A stretch of DNA of 9,174 nt from an uncultured Clostridia bacterium. GTDB taxonomy: Bacteria > Bacillota > Clostridia > Christensenellales > Borkfalkiaceae. The position numbers and the translations under genes are program-made. The stretch's first letter is position 1. The number at the start of each line of letters is the position of its first letter. The notes under the pieces are model-generated. The model had not been told where the DNA came from. It was given only the letters and a program-made list of their open reading frames with translations, and did no database searches. The stretch is taken from assembly GCA_900548845.1 (NCBI GenBank), contig URMI01000025.1, positions 1 through 9,174 on the forward strand. The letters run 5' to 3'. Below are positions 1 to 6,536 of the stretch, one piece after another.

Positions 1-24
1 TTCAGACGTGTGCTCTTCCGATCT
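1..24. other. Illumina TruSeq Read 2 adapter remnant (artefact)
   Basis: These 24 bases, ending in GCTCTTCCGATCT, match the 3' end of the Illumina TruSeq Read 2 / index adapter as I know it. They are untrimmed library sequence left at the contig end, not part of the genome. Genomic sequence begins at position 25. Position 24, the last adapter base, forms part of the apparent stop codon of the neighbouring minus-strand gene, so that stop should not be trusted. Confidence 0.97.
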
Positions 25-341
25 TATTTTGCGGCGTTTTCCCGAAGATAGATCATTGCCATCGCGGCTTCGAGGAGAGGAACGGGAAAGAGCGCCTGCA
101 CGGAGTAGTCGAGCGTGAACGCACAGTAGCCCTCCCTCAGATAGGCAAGGGCAACGGGCTCCTTTTCCCGCCCCGAGCGGAACCAATAGCCGCCGCCGGG
201 GATGACGAGCATCCCGGGGCGCAGCTTTGCTTTGATCTCGGGCACGAGAGGATCGGGAACATAGGCGGTGAGGTACCCTTCCGCCTGTTCCCCCCGTTCT
301 ATGCCGAAATATCGATAGAGATCGACTTTTTCGTAAATCAT
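25..341 (-). CDS. Alpha/beta-hydrolase, BD-FAE / acetyl-esterase-like, 3' truncated
   Basis: This is the N-terminal 105 residues of a predicted cytoplasmic alpha/beta-hydrolase of the esterase/lipase (acetyl-xylan-esterase-like) type. It likely removes acyl groups from carbohydrates or small esters. The oxyanion-hole loop is visible as IPGGGYWFRSGREKEP (residues 47-62), followed by a GY..F.LDYSV strand (about 71-81) and the start of the next helix (LLEAAMAMIYLRENAAK). The GxSxG nucleophile elbow and the catalytic Asp and His are missing because the contig ends. The reading frame appears to stop at 24-26, but that TAA uses adapter base 24; the genomic codon is TA followed by an unknown base, and relatives commonly have Tyr here. 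The start at 341 has a strong AAAGGAGG site (348-355) overlapping the stop codon of the upstream GH42 gene, so the two are probably translationally coupled. Substrate is inferred only. Confidence 0.8.
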
Positions 342-347
342 AGCAAG

Positions 348-355
348 CCTCCTTT
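348..355 (-). promoter_or_regulatory. Ribosome binding site overlapping the GH42 stop codon
   Basis: On the minus strand AAAGGAGG lies 6 nt before the esterase ATG (339-341). It shares bases with the TAA stop of the GH42 gene (354-356). This fixes the esterase start and suggests coupled translation of the two genes from one mRNA. Confidence 0.8.
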
Positions 356-2294
356 ACGCCCTCTTTAAGACAAGCACGCGGTGCGGCGCGACTTTGACGG
401 TACCCGTCATCTTTTCTCCCGTCAGAAGGTCGGTATAATCGCCGTCCAAAGTGAGCGTGCCCTCTTTGTGTTCGGTTTCCAGAGCGATGATGCCGTTCTC
501 TTCGCCCGAACGCTCGACGAGGACGATATTTTCGCTCGCCTTCGCGACGGGGGAAACGCCCGCAAGCTTTCTGAGCGCTTCTTTGGAAGGCACGCTGCCG
601 AGCAGGATGACTCTCCCCTCCCCCACCTTGCGTTCGGTGATGACGGCAAGCCCGTCAAATTCGTCGCCGTCGTAGGAAGCGAGCGTCTTGCAGTCTTTTG
701 CCTCGAAGGCGTCGTAGCACATGGAGACGGGGCAGTCGGCGCCGTCTTTGAAGCGCGCCTTGAAGACGTCGTTTGCAACAGGTTTCTGATACTTCACATA
801 TACGCCCGCAAGCTCTTCGACAAAGGAGTAAGGCGCGTTGACATACTTGCAGGTGTTTTCGTCGAAAATGTCGCTCATCGGGCCGACGATCCAGGTGCCG
901 CCCGCCTTCACCCATTCGATGATGCGCTCTTTGAGACCGTTTTCGTCCACCGTCGCAAGGAAGGGCGAGAGGATGACTTCATAGCCATCTAAAGAATGCT
1001 GCGTATCGATGACGTCGATGTTGGTATCGCGGAAGGCGGTGTGGAAGTTCTGCACGAGCGTGCGGCGGTAGTCGAAGCCCTCGAGCATGGGTGCGGAGAT
1101 GAAGTGGCTGACCGCCGTCGAAGAATAGTGCATGGCGATCTTGGATACGACCTTGCTCTTTTTCAGGAAATCTGCACACGTTGCAAAGTCATCTGCGGCG
1201 TGCTTGACTTCTTCCGTCACGCGGTATGCTCTCCCCGGGGTGGAATAGAGTGAACCGTGCGCGAGCTCGTGCCCCTGCGGGTGAGCGCGGAAGAGCCAGT
1301 ATTCGTTCATCTCGCCGCCGAGCGCGATGGGCATCCAGGTGTTGACATAGCAGTTGCCTTCGGGGCGGTAGCCGAAGAAAGCGACGTTGCCGCCGTTCCA
1401 GCCGACCTGCGTCTCCGTCACCCAGAAGGGCCGGGGCAGGATGGGCCGCAAAAAGTCGAAGGAGAATTTGGTGTCGGGCAGTAACTTTGCAGGCTCATAA
1501 TGGTTATATTGGATGACGTCGAGCTTTTTGTTGGTCTCATAGTAGCTCAGAAGGTTGGTGACCATCATGTCCGTGCCGACGGGCGCTTTGGAGTAGGCAT
1601 GGAGCACATCCGCCTGCTCTTCGACGTAGGAGACGATCTGCTTGCATTGGAAACGGCGCCACTCCGTTTCGAGCGACGGGTGCTTCCACTGCCCGGGGCG
1701 GGGCGGGTCGACGTCGTCGAAACTATCGTAGTTGAGCGACCAGCGGTACATCCCCCATGCGTCGTTGAGTTTCTCGGGCGTGCCGTATTTTTCTTTGAGA
1801 TAGGTGCGGAAGGCGCTCTTGCAGAGCGGGCAGTAGCAGCCTTCGCCGTAAGGGAAGATCTCGTTGTCGATCTGCCAGCCGATGACGCCGGGATGCGAGC
1901 CGAACTCCTTTGCGAGCTGTTCGGTGATGATGCGGTTTTTCTCGCGCATGACGGGCGAGGTCTTGCAGGGGTGGCAGCGCGAGGAGATCTCTGCGCGGCG
2001 GTCGTTGAAATCGACGGAAATGGTCTCGGGATATTTCTTGAAGAGCCAGCGCGGCGGCGTGCAGGAGGGCGTGCAGAGGATGCTGTCGATGCCCGCCGCA
2101 TACAGCTTGTCGACGACTTCATGCAGCCAGGAGAAGTCGAATTCCCCCTCCTTTGGCTCCATCCTGCTCCAGGCAAATTCGCCGATGCGCGCGACGTTGA
2201 CGCCCGCAGCATGCATGCGCTCGATGTCCTTGTCCACCTCGCTCAAATCCCACAGTTCGGGATAGTACGCGGCTCCCACATAAACCTTGTCCAT
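354..2294 (-). CDS. Beta-galactosidase, glycoside hydrolase family 42
   Basis: A 646-residue GH42 beta-galactosidase, the usual family length, which hydrolyses terminal beta-galactosides with retention. There is no signal peptide, so it is probably cytoplasmic and acts on imported oligosaccharides. The N-terminal TIM barrel (about 1-395) begins VYVGAAYYPELW. The acid/base is Glu145 in WQIDNEI and the nucleophile is Glu294 in WVTETQVGW. Cys107, Cys153, Cys155 and Cys158 (the CYCPLC region) match the zinc-binding cysteines of the Thermus A4 enzyme. A trimerisation-type middle domain (about 400-600) and a short C-terminal beta domain ending VAPHRVLVLKR follow. The open frame extends 21 codons further to 2357, but that stretch contains the promoter. 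The ATG at 2292-2294 has AAGGAG six bases upstream and is the start I chose. It is the first gene of a unit with the downstream esterase. Family assignment is firm; the natural galactoside is unknown. Confidence 0.95.
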   Translation of the reverse strand: MDKVYVGAAYYPELWDLSEVDKDIERMHAAGVNVARIGEFAWSRMEPKEGEFDFSWLHEVVDKLYAAGIDSILCTPSCTPPRWLFKKYPETISVDFNDRRAEISSRCHPCKTSPVMREKNRIITEQLAKEFGSHPGVIGWQIDNEIFPYGEGCYCPLCKSAFRTYLKEKYGTPEKLNDAWGMYRWSLNYDSFDDVDPPRPGQWKHPSLETEWRRFQCKQIVSYVEEQADVLHAYSKAPVGTDMMVTNLLSYYETNKKLDVIQYNHYEPAKLLPDTKFSFDFLRPILPRPFWVTETQVGWNGGNVAFFGYRPEGNCYVNTWMPIALGGEMNEYWLFRAHPQGHELAHGSLYSTPGRAYRVTEEVKHAADDFATCADFLKKSKVVSKIAMHYSSTAVSHFISAPMLEGFDYRRTLVQNFHTAFRDTNIDVIDTQHSLDGYEVILSPFLATVDENGLKERIIEWVKAGGTWIVGPMSDIFDENTCKYVNAPYSFVEELAGVYVKYQKPVANDVFKARFKDGADCPVSMCYDAFEAKDCKTLASYDGDEFDGLAVITERKVGEGRVILLGSVPSKEALRKLAGVSPVAKASENIVLVERSGEENGIIALETEHKEGTLTLDGDYTDLLTGEKMTGTVKVAPHRVLVLKRA

Positions 2295-2300
2295 AGAAAA

Positions 2301-2306
2301 CTCCTT
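2301..2306 (-). promoter_or_regulatory. Ribosome binding site deciding the GH42 start
   Basis: AAGGAG on the minus strand with a 6-nt spacer to the ATG at 2294. It selects this start over the longer open frame reaching 2357. Confidence 0.85.
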
Positions 2307-2328
2307 AAGATATATTGTTGCTGAGGGT

Positions 2329-2357
2329 ATTATAGCATCCTCTCTTCGTGCTGTCAA
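2329..2357 (-). promoter_or_regulatory. Consensus sigma-A promoter of the GH42 unit
   Basis: On the minus strand the sequence has -35 TTGACA (2352-2357), a 17-bp spacer and -10 TATAAT (2329-2334), both hexamers perfect consensus. An extended -10 TG lies one base before the -10. Transcription should start near 2322, giving a leader of about 27 nt before the ATG. The promoter lies downstream of the asnS terminator, so the GH42-esterase unit is transcribed independently. I see no convincing operator over it. Confidence 0.92.
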
Positions 2358-2453
2358 GATTCGAAAGAAAAGACGAAACCCTTAGGCGGAAGCTTAGCAT
2401 AGCCGTTATGTTTTGTATATAAAAATATGACACAAAAATGCACGATTTTGCGC

Positions 2454-2481
2454 AAAAAAAGCTCCCCGGAAAAGGGAGCTT
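2454..2481 (-). terminator. Rho-independent terminator after asnS
   Basis: The minus-strand RNA forms an 8-bp stem (AAGCUCCC with GGGAGCUU; plus-strand arms 2459-2466 and 2474-2481) around a 7-nt loop. The 3' arm runs directly into a T tract (complement of the A run 2454-2460). It begins 5 nt after the asnS stop codon, so it ends the degV-proS-asnS transcript. Confidence 0.92.
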
Positions 2482-2485
2482 CTTC

Positions 2486-3859
2486 TTACATGATGTTGTT
2501 GACCGTGCGGGGGAAGAGGATGACGTCGCGGATGTTCTCCATACCCGTCACATACATGACGAAACGGTCGAACCCGAGCCCGAACCCGCTGTGCGGTACG
2601 CTGCCGAAGAGGCGCAGGTCGAGGTACTGCTTGTAGGCGGAAATGTCCATGTTCCTTGCCTTCATCGCGGCAAGCAGTTTGTCATAGTTTGCCTCTCTTT
2701 CGCTGCAGCCGATGATCTCGCCGATGCCGGGGACGAGAAGGTCGGTCGCCGCCACCGTCTTGCCGTCGGGGTTCTGCTTCATATAGAAGGACTTGATCTC
2801 CTTGGGGTAGTTGGTGACGAACACGGGGCGCTTGAAGACGACTTCGGTGAGGTATTTTTCGTGTTCAGTCTGAAGGTCGCAGCCCCAGTCGACGGGGTAT
2901 TGGAACTTGACGTCCGCCTTCTGCAGGATGGAGATGGCGTCCGTATAATCGCAGACGGCGAAATCGCTCGATGCGACGTGTTCGAGCTTGTCTTTGAGCC
3001 CCTTCTCGACAAAGCTGTCGAAGAAAGCGATCTCATCGGGGCATTCGTCGAGCACGGCGCGGATGAGATATTTGACCATATCTTCTGCGATCTCGATGAT
3101 GTCGGGAAGTTCTGCAAAGGCGACTTCGGGTTCGATGTGCCAGAACTCTGCGACGTGCCTCGTCGTGTTGGAGTTCTCCGCGCGGAAGGAGGGCCCGAAG
3201 GTGTAGATCTTGCTGAATGCCATCGCGGCGACTTCGCCCTCGAGCTGCCCCGAAACGGAGAGCCCCGCCTTGACGCCGAAGAAGTCGTTCTTGTAATAGT
3301 CCTGCTCGCTCTCATACTTGGCGTTGTAGGGCTGGGTGGTGACGCGGAACATCTCCCCTGCGCCCTCGCAGTCGCTCGCCGTGATGATGGGCGTATGGAC
3401 GTAGTAATAGCGGTGCTCGTGGAAGTAGCGGTGCACGGCCTGCGCCGCGACGGAACGCACGCGGAACACGGCGTTGAAGGTGTTGGTGCGAAGCCTCAGG
3501 TGCGGGATGCTGCGCAGGAATTCCAGCGTGGTGCGCTTCTTCTGGATGGGATATTCGGGCGGGCATTTGCCGAGGAGCACGACTTCCTTCGCGTTGAGCT
3601 CATGCCCTTCTCCCTTGAACGCCTTGACAACTTCGCCCTTGACTGAGACGGAGGCGCCGAGCTTGGTGCATTCGGGATCGACCTTTAAGGCATTCTTGTC
3701 GATGACGACCTGAAGGCGGGGAAAGCTCGTGCCGTCGGCAAGTTCCAAAAAGGCGACGGCGGCGGAATCGCGGAAGGTGCGCACCCAGCCGCAGACGGTC
3801 ACTTCCTGCCCCAACAGTTCGGGGCGTTTCAATACGTCATAAATATCGGTGTGTTTCAT
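2486..3859 (-). CDS. asnS: Asparagine--tRNA ligase (AsnRS)
   Basis: A 457-residue class IIb aminoacyl-tRNA synthetase that charges tRNA-Asn with asparagine using ATP in the cytoplasm. The N-terminal OB-fold anticodon-binding domain is visible (VTVCGWVRTFRDS, residues 20-32, to about 100). The catalytic core contains FFGVKAGLSVSGQLEGE (193-209), class II motif 2 FRAENSNTTRHVAEFWHIEPE (225-245) and motif 3 GFGLGFDRFVMYVTG ending FPR (425-451). The AEFWHIEPE form and the overall length distinguish AsnRS from the longer bacterial AspRS. The start at 3859 has AGGAG (3869-3873) 9 nt upstream. Only 30 bp separate it from proS on the same strand, so the two are co-transcribed. The gene ends at a strong terminator. 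Its presence implies direct Asn-tRNA charging rather than sole reliance on transamidation. Confidence 0.96.
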   Translation of the reverse strand: MKHTDIYDVLKRPELLGQEVTVCGWVRTFRDSAAVAFLELADGTSFPRLQVVIDKNALKVDPECTKLGASVSVKGEVVKAFKGEGHELNAKEVVLLGKCPPEYPIQKKRTTLEFLRSIPHLRLRTNTFNAVFRVRSVAAQAVHRYFHEHRYYYVHTPIITASDCEGAGEMFRVTTQPYNAKYESEQDYYKNDFFGVKAGLSVSGQLEGEVAAMAFSKIYTFGPSFRAENSNTTRHVAEFWHIEPEVAFAELPDIIEIAEDMVKYLIRAVLDECPDEIAFFDSFVEKGLKDKLEHVASSDFAVCDYTDAISILQKADVKFQYPVDWGCDLQTEHEKYLTEVVFKRPVFVTNYPKEIKSFYMKQNPDGKTVAATDLLVPGIGEIIGCSEREANYDKLLAAMKARNMDISAYKQYLDLRLFGSVPHSGFGLGFDRFVMYVTGMENIRDVILFPRTVNNIM

Positions 3860-3889
3860 ACGATCTCACTCCTGCCGTTTGCGGCGATC

Positions 3890-5320
3890 TTAATAGGCGC
3901 GCGCAAACACGATGGTGTGCGCCGACTTTTTCCCGCAGGCAACGCAGGTCTTTGCGGTATCTTCTTTCGCATAGACGCGCGCGGTCGCCTGGGCAAACTC
4001 TTTGACTTTATCCTCGCATTCGCGGCAGCCGCACCAGCCGGCGCGCACAAAGTTGCCGCGGTTGACGCCGTCCAGAAGCTCGTCGAGCGTTTCGGCATCC
4101 ACGATGCGCTGTTCCATGCGTTTCTTGGCGGTGTTGTACATATTTTCTGCGATCTCGTGAAGGAGCGCTTTAACGCCCTCTTCCGCGGTTTCGAGGGGAA
4201 GTTCGCCCTTTTCGAGGGTATCCCTGCGGCAGACGGTCATCTTGCCCGCTTCGATGTCGCGCGGGCCGAGCTCGATGCGCACGGGCACGCCCTTCATCTC
4301 CCATTCGTTGAACTTCCAGCCGGGAGAGTTGTCGGTATCGTCCAGAACGACGCGGACGCCTGCCTTCTGAAGGCGCTCTTTGAGCGCGGTGCAGGCTTCG
4401 AGGACGCCCTCCTTCTTTGCCGCGATGGGCACGATGACGGCTTGTACGGGTGCGACGACGGGCGGCATCACGAGGCCGCGCTGATCGCCGTGCGTCATGA
4501 TGAGCGCACCGATGAGGCGGGTGGAAACGCCCCAGCTCGTCGTGTAGGCGTACTTCTGCACGCCGTCCTTATCGAGGAATTTGATCTCGAACGCCTTGGA
4601 GAAATTCTGCCCGAGATAATGTGAGGTGCCTGCCTGAAGGCTCTTGCCGTCGTGCATCATCGCCTCCATGCCGAAGGTGGCGACGGCGCCCGCGAACTTT
4701 TCCTTCTCCGTCTTTCTTCCCGTCAGAACGGGCATCGAAAGGCAGGTCTTTGCGAACTCTTCATAGACGGAGAGCATCTTCATCGTCTCCTCCATCGCCT
4801 CCTCTTCGGTGGCGTGGACGGTGTGGCCCTCCTGCCAGAGGAATTCGCTCGTGCGGAGAAAGGGACGGGTGGTCTTCTCCCAGCGCATGACGTTCGCCCA
4901 CTGGTTCATGAGGACGGGAAGATCGCGGTAAGACTGGATCCACTTGCCGTACATCGTGCCGATGATGGTCTCCGAAGTCGGGCGGATGCAGAGCGGCTCT
5001 GCAAGCTTTTCCCCGCCCGCGTGCGTGACGACGGCGACTTCGGGCGCAAAGCCTTCGACGTGCTCCGCCTCCTTCGTCATGAAGGACATGGGGATGAGGA
5101 GCGGGAAGTAAGCGTTCTCATGCCCCGTCTCCTTGAAGCGCTTGTCGAGCTCCTTCTGGATATTTTCCCAGATGGCGTACCCGTAAGGGCGGATGACCAT
5201 CGTGCCCTTGACGGGGCCGTAGTCGACGAGCTTGGTCTTTAAGACGACGTCCGAATACCACTGGGGAAAGTCCGACTCGATGTCGGCGATCTGCGATACG
5301 AATTGCTGTTCTTTTGCCAT
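3890..5320 (-). CDS. proS: Proline--tRNA ligase, short form without the INS editing domain
   Basis: A 476-residue class II synthetase that charges tRNA-Pro in the cytoplasm. It belongs to the short ProRS type (Thermus/archaeal/eukaryotic-like) rather than the longer E. coli type with an inserted editing domain. Visible parts are LVDYGPVKGTMVIRPYGYAIWENI (31-54), IRPTSE (112-117), motif 2 RWEKTTRPFLRTSEFLWQEGHT (146-167), motif 3 TSWGVSTRLIGALIMTHGD (261-279), an anticodon-binding domain (about 285-385) and a C-terminal zinc domain with Cys430, Cys432, Cys435, Cys459 and Cys462, ending in the family-typical Tyr. Without the editing insert, misacylated Ala-tRNA-Pro would need a separate ProX/YbaK protein, not present here. 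The ATG at 5318-5320 has AGGAG (5327-5331) 6 nt upstream. No promoter is evident in the 94-bp gap to degV, so it is probably expressed with degV and asnS. Confidence 0.96.
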   Translation of the reverse strand: MAKEQQFVSQIADIESDFPQWYSDVVLKTKLVDYGPVKGTMVIRPYGYAIWENIQKELDKRFKETGHENAYFPLLIPMSFMTKEAEHVEGFAPEVAVVTHAGGEKLAEPLCIRPTSETIIGTMYGKWIQSYRDLPVLMNQWANVMRWEKTTRPFLRTSEFLWQEGHTVHATEEEAMEETMKMLSVYEEFAKTCLSMPVLTGRKTEKEKFAGAVATFGMEAMMHDGKSLQAGTSHYLGQNFSKAFEIKFLDKDGVQKYAYTTSWGVSTRLIGALIMTHGDQRGLVMPPVVAPVQAVIVPIAAKKEGVLEACTALKERLQKAGVRVVLDDTDNSPGWKFNEWEMKGVPVRIELGPRDIEAGKMTVCRRDTLEKGELPLETAEEGVKALLHEIAENMYNTAKKRMEQRIVDAETLDELLDGVNRGNFVRAGWCGCRECEDKVKEFAQATARVYAKEDTAKTCVACGKKSAHTIVFARAY

Positions 5321-5346
5321 AGATGACTCCTGAAAATACTACCGAA

Positions 5347-5398
5347 GGCCGCAAAGAAAGGCAGAAGAGATGTTCCTCTCTTCCCCCTTCCGGCGGCC
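5347..5398 (-). other. Long intergenic hairpin between degV and proS
   Basis: The minus-strand RNA folds into an approximately 21-bp interrupted stem. It has outer GGCCGC/GCGGCC (5393-5398 with 5347-5352), a middle 8-bp segment with some G-U pairs and one bulged G (5384-5391 with 5355-5363), and an inner GAAGAGA/UCUCUUC (5377-5383 with 5364-5370), closed by a GGAACA loop. It lies 16 nt after the degV stop and 15 nt before the proS Shine-Dalgarno. There is no T tract after it, so it is not a typical terminator. A processing or stability element, or a weak attenuator, is possible. It is too short for a standard T-box leader. Confidence 0.65.
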
Positions 5399-5414
5399 GT
5401 GATCTTTCGTTGTG

Positions 5415-6311
5415 CTAGAACTCGTTGCGTTCGCTCTTGGAGATATAGCCGAGCGCGAATGCGTTGGGGCCGACGTGCGAACCGATGACGGGCCCCATGA
5501 TGGAGACGTACGGTTCGATGCCGAGCTTTTCGCGTACATATTGGGCAAGTTCATCCGCGCAGGGAGAATTGTCGGTATGTACGATAAAGACATATTGATA
5601 GTCGGGGTCGGGCTCCTCCTTTTCGATCTTCGCCTTGATATAGGAGATGGCCTTCTTGGTGCCGCGCACTTTGTCGAGCACGAAGAGCTTGCCTTCCTTA
5701 TCGAACGAGATGATGGGCTTGATGGAGAGCACGCCCCCCACCGCCGCCGCAACGGCAGACAGCCTTCCGCCGCGCTTTAAATAGTTGAGATCGTCCGCCA
5801 CGATGAAGTGCTGGATATGCTCCCGCAGTGAGTTGACATGATCGTACGCTTCCTGTGCTGTCTTGCCCGCGTTGCGGTCCTGAAGGGCGATGCGCACGAG
5901 CGCGCCCTGCCCCACCGTCGCCGTCAGAGGATCGACGACATACACTTCGAACTTGGGATACTCCTTCCTGACTTCGGCGGCGGCTTTTGCGGCGACCGTC
6001 TTGGTCGGGGAAAGCCCGCTCGAGATCGTGAAGTGCACAACATCTTCCGCGCCCTCTTTGGCGAGCTTCAAAAAGTGCTCGTAGTGCGATTCATAGTTGA
6101 GCATGGAAGTGCGCGAAAATGCCCCTGCCCGAAGCTCGTTGTAAAAATCGACGTACTCTTGATAATTGGTGAAGTTGTCGAGATGATCTTCCATCTTGCC
6201 GTCCTTTTCCACCGTGAAGGTCAAAGAGACGAACTTGATGTCGTTCTCGACGATAAAGTCATGATAAAGGTCACAGGTCGAATCGGTCGACAGTGTGAAT
6301 TTGTATGCCAT
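5415..6311 (-). CDS. DegV/FakB family fatty-acid-binding protein
   Basis: A 298-residue DegV-family protein. Characterised members (FakB) hold a fatty acid for phosphorylation by FakA, which feeds acyl-phosphate into phospholipid synthesis. The N-terminal lobe starts with TLSTDSTCDL (residues 6-15). The lipid-pocket motifs are SRTS (66-69) and ISSGLS (96-101), the conserved strand is VVDPLTATVGQG (125-136), and LKRGGRLS (178-185) and IKPI (197-200) follow. VVDP replaces the more usual DS, and SGLSPTKT replaces SGLSGT, so this is a divergent paralog. No fakA is in the window. The frame runs on to 6485, but the promoter lies inside that extension; the ATG at 6309-6311 has GGAGAG (6316-6321) 4 nt upstream. 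It is the first gene of the probable degV-proS-asnS operon. The bound lipid is unknown. Confidence 0.93.
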   Translation of the reverse strand: MAYKFTLSTDSTCDLYHDFIVENDIKFVSLTFTVEKDGKMEDHLDNFTNYQEYVDFYNELRAGAFSRTSMLNYESHYEHFLKLAKEGAEDVVHFTISSGLSPTKTVAAKAAAEVRKEYPKFEVYVVDPLTATVGQGALVRIALQDRNAGKTAQEAYDHVNSLREHIQHFIVADDLNYLKRGGRLSAVAAAVGGVLSIKPIISFDKEGKLFVLDKVRGTKKAISYIKAKIEKEEPDPDYQYVFIVHTDNSPCADELAQYVREKLGIEPYVSIMGPVIGSHVGPNAFALGYISKSERNEF

Positions 6312-6315
6312 GTTA

Positions 6316-6321
6316 CTCTCC
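6316..6321 (-). promoter_or_regulatory. Ribosome binding site deciding the degV start
   Basis: GGAGAG on the minus strand lies 4 nt before the ATG at 6311. A second, more distant AGGAG (6325-6329) adjoins the foot of the leader hairpin. Together they support the 298-residue protein rather than the longer open frame. Confidence 0.7.
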
Positions 6322-6330
6322 GCTCTCCTG

Positions 6331-6374
6331 ACGGGAAACCCTGCGTTGCGCGAATTTTCGCAAGCGCTGCCCGT
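6331..6374 (-). promoter_or_regulatory. Foldable 5' leader of degV
   Basis: The transcript from the degV promoter would contain a nested stem: ACGGG/CCCGT arms (6331-6335 with 6370-6374), then GCG/CGC (6343-6345 with 6365-6367) and TTGCG/CGCAA (6346-6350 with 6359-6363) around an 8-nt loop. It ends one base before a Shine-Dalgarno-like AGGAG. It matches no riboswitch class I recognise and could be chance in a GC-rich leader. Confidence 0.4.
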
Positions 6375-6386
6375 ATCGTTAGGTCG

Positions 6387-6415
6387 ATTATACCATATTT
6401 CGTGGCAAGAGGCAA
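6387..6415 (-). promoter_or_regulatory. Extended -10 sigma-A promoter of degV-proS-asnS
   Basis: On the minus strand: -35 TTGCCT (6410-6415, 4 of 6 matches), a 17-bp spacer, an extended -10 TG and a perfect -10 TATAAT (6387-6392). Transcription should start near 6380, giving a leader of about 69 nt. It is back to back with the plus-strand promoter at 6467. Confidence 0.88.
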
Positions 6416-6417
6416 GA
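6404..6417. repeat. Tandem 7-bp direct repeat over the degV -35
   Basis: GGCAAGA occurs twice with no gap (6404-6410 and 6411-6417). The second copy covers the degV -35 hexamer. It may be a chance repeat or part of a regulator site. Confidence 0.4.
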
Positions 6418-6446
6418 ATATTTGGAAAAATTGTGGGAATGCGCCC

Positions 6447-6466
6447 GACTTTTTTGCAAAAAGGTC
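6447..6466. promoter_or_regulatory. 20-bp palindrome abutting the mutase -35, candidate operator
   Basis: The half-sites GACTTTTTTG and CAAAAAGGTC are inverted with a single mismatched pair, centred between 6456 and 6457. The palindrome ends directly before the -35 of the plus-strand promoter and lies between the two divergent promoters, where a dimeric regulator could bind. The A/T runs could instead act as an UP element or DNA bend. No regulator gene is present here to suggest a partner. Confidence 0.5.
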
Positions 6467-6495
6467 TTGAAAAACACGCCGTCACAAGGTATAAT
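6467..6495 (+). promoter_or_regulatory. Sigma-A promoter of the mutase-transketolase unit
   Basis: -35 TTGAAA (6467-6472, 5 of 6 matches), a 17-bp spacer and a perfect -10 TATAAT (6490-6495). Transcription should start near 6502, about 45 nt before the mutase ATG. Confidence 0.92.
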
Positions 6496-6536
6496 ACTTC
6501 TGATAAGGCGCGTATTCCAAAATCTGCGCGCGAAAG

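Noticed and set aside
1500..2324. 274-codon plus-strand open frame opposite GH42
   Set aside because: Shadow of the catalytic TIM barrel with no start signals.
2295..2357. N-terminal extension of the GH42 frame by 21 residues
   Set aside because: The extension covers the -10, spacer and -35 of the promoter, and the internal ATG at 2294 has a strong ribosome binding site and the family-typical N-terminus.
2438..3646. 402-codon open frame on the plus strand opposite asnS
   Set aside because: It overlaps the asnS terminator and coding region, and the translation resembles no family. The sense strand is a clear AsnRS.
5347..5398. Rho-independent terminator after degV
   Set aside because: The stem is long but has internal mismatches and bulges and is not followed by a run of T on the minus strand, and no separate proS promoter is seen downstream.
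5321..5414. T-box riboswitch before proS
   Set aside because: The gap is only 94 nt, no T-box antiterminator sequence is visible, and there is no terminator T tract.
6312..6485. 58-residue N-terminal extension of degV
   Set aside because: It would be translated from DNA upstream of the promoter, and family members begin near the TDST motif.
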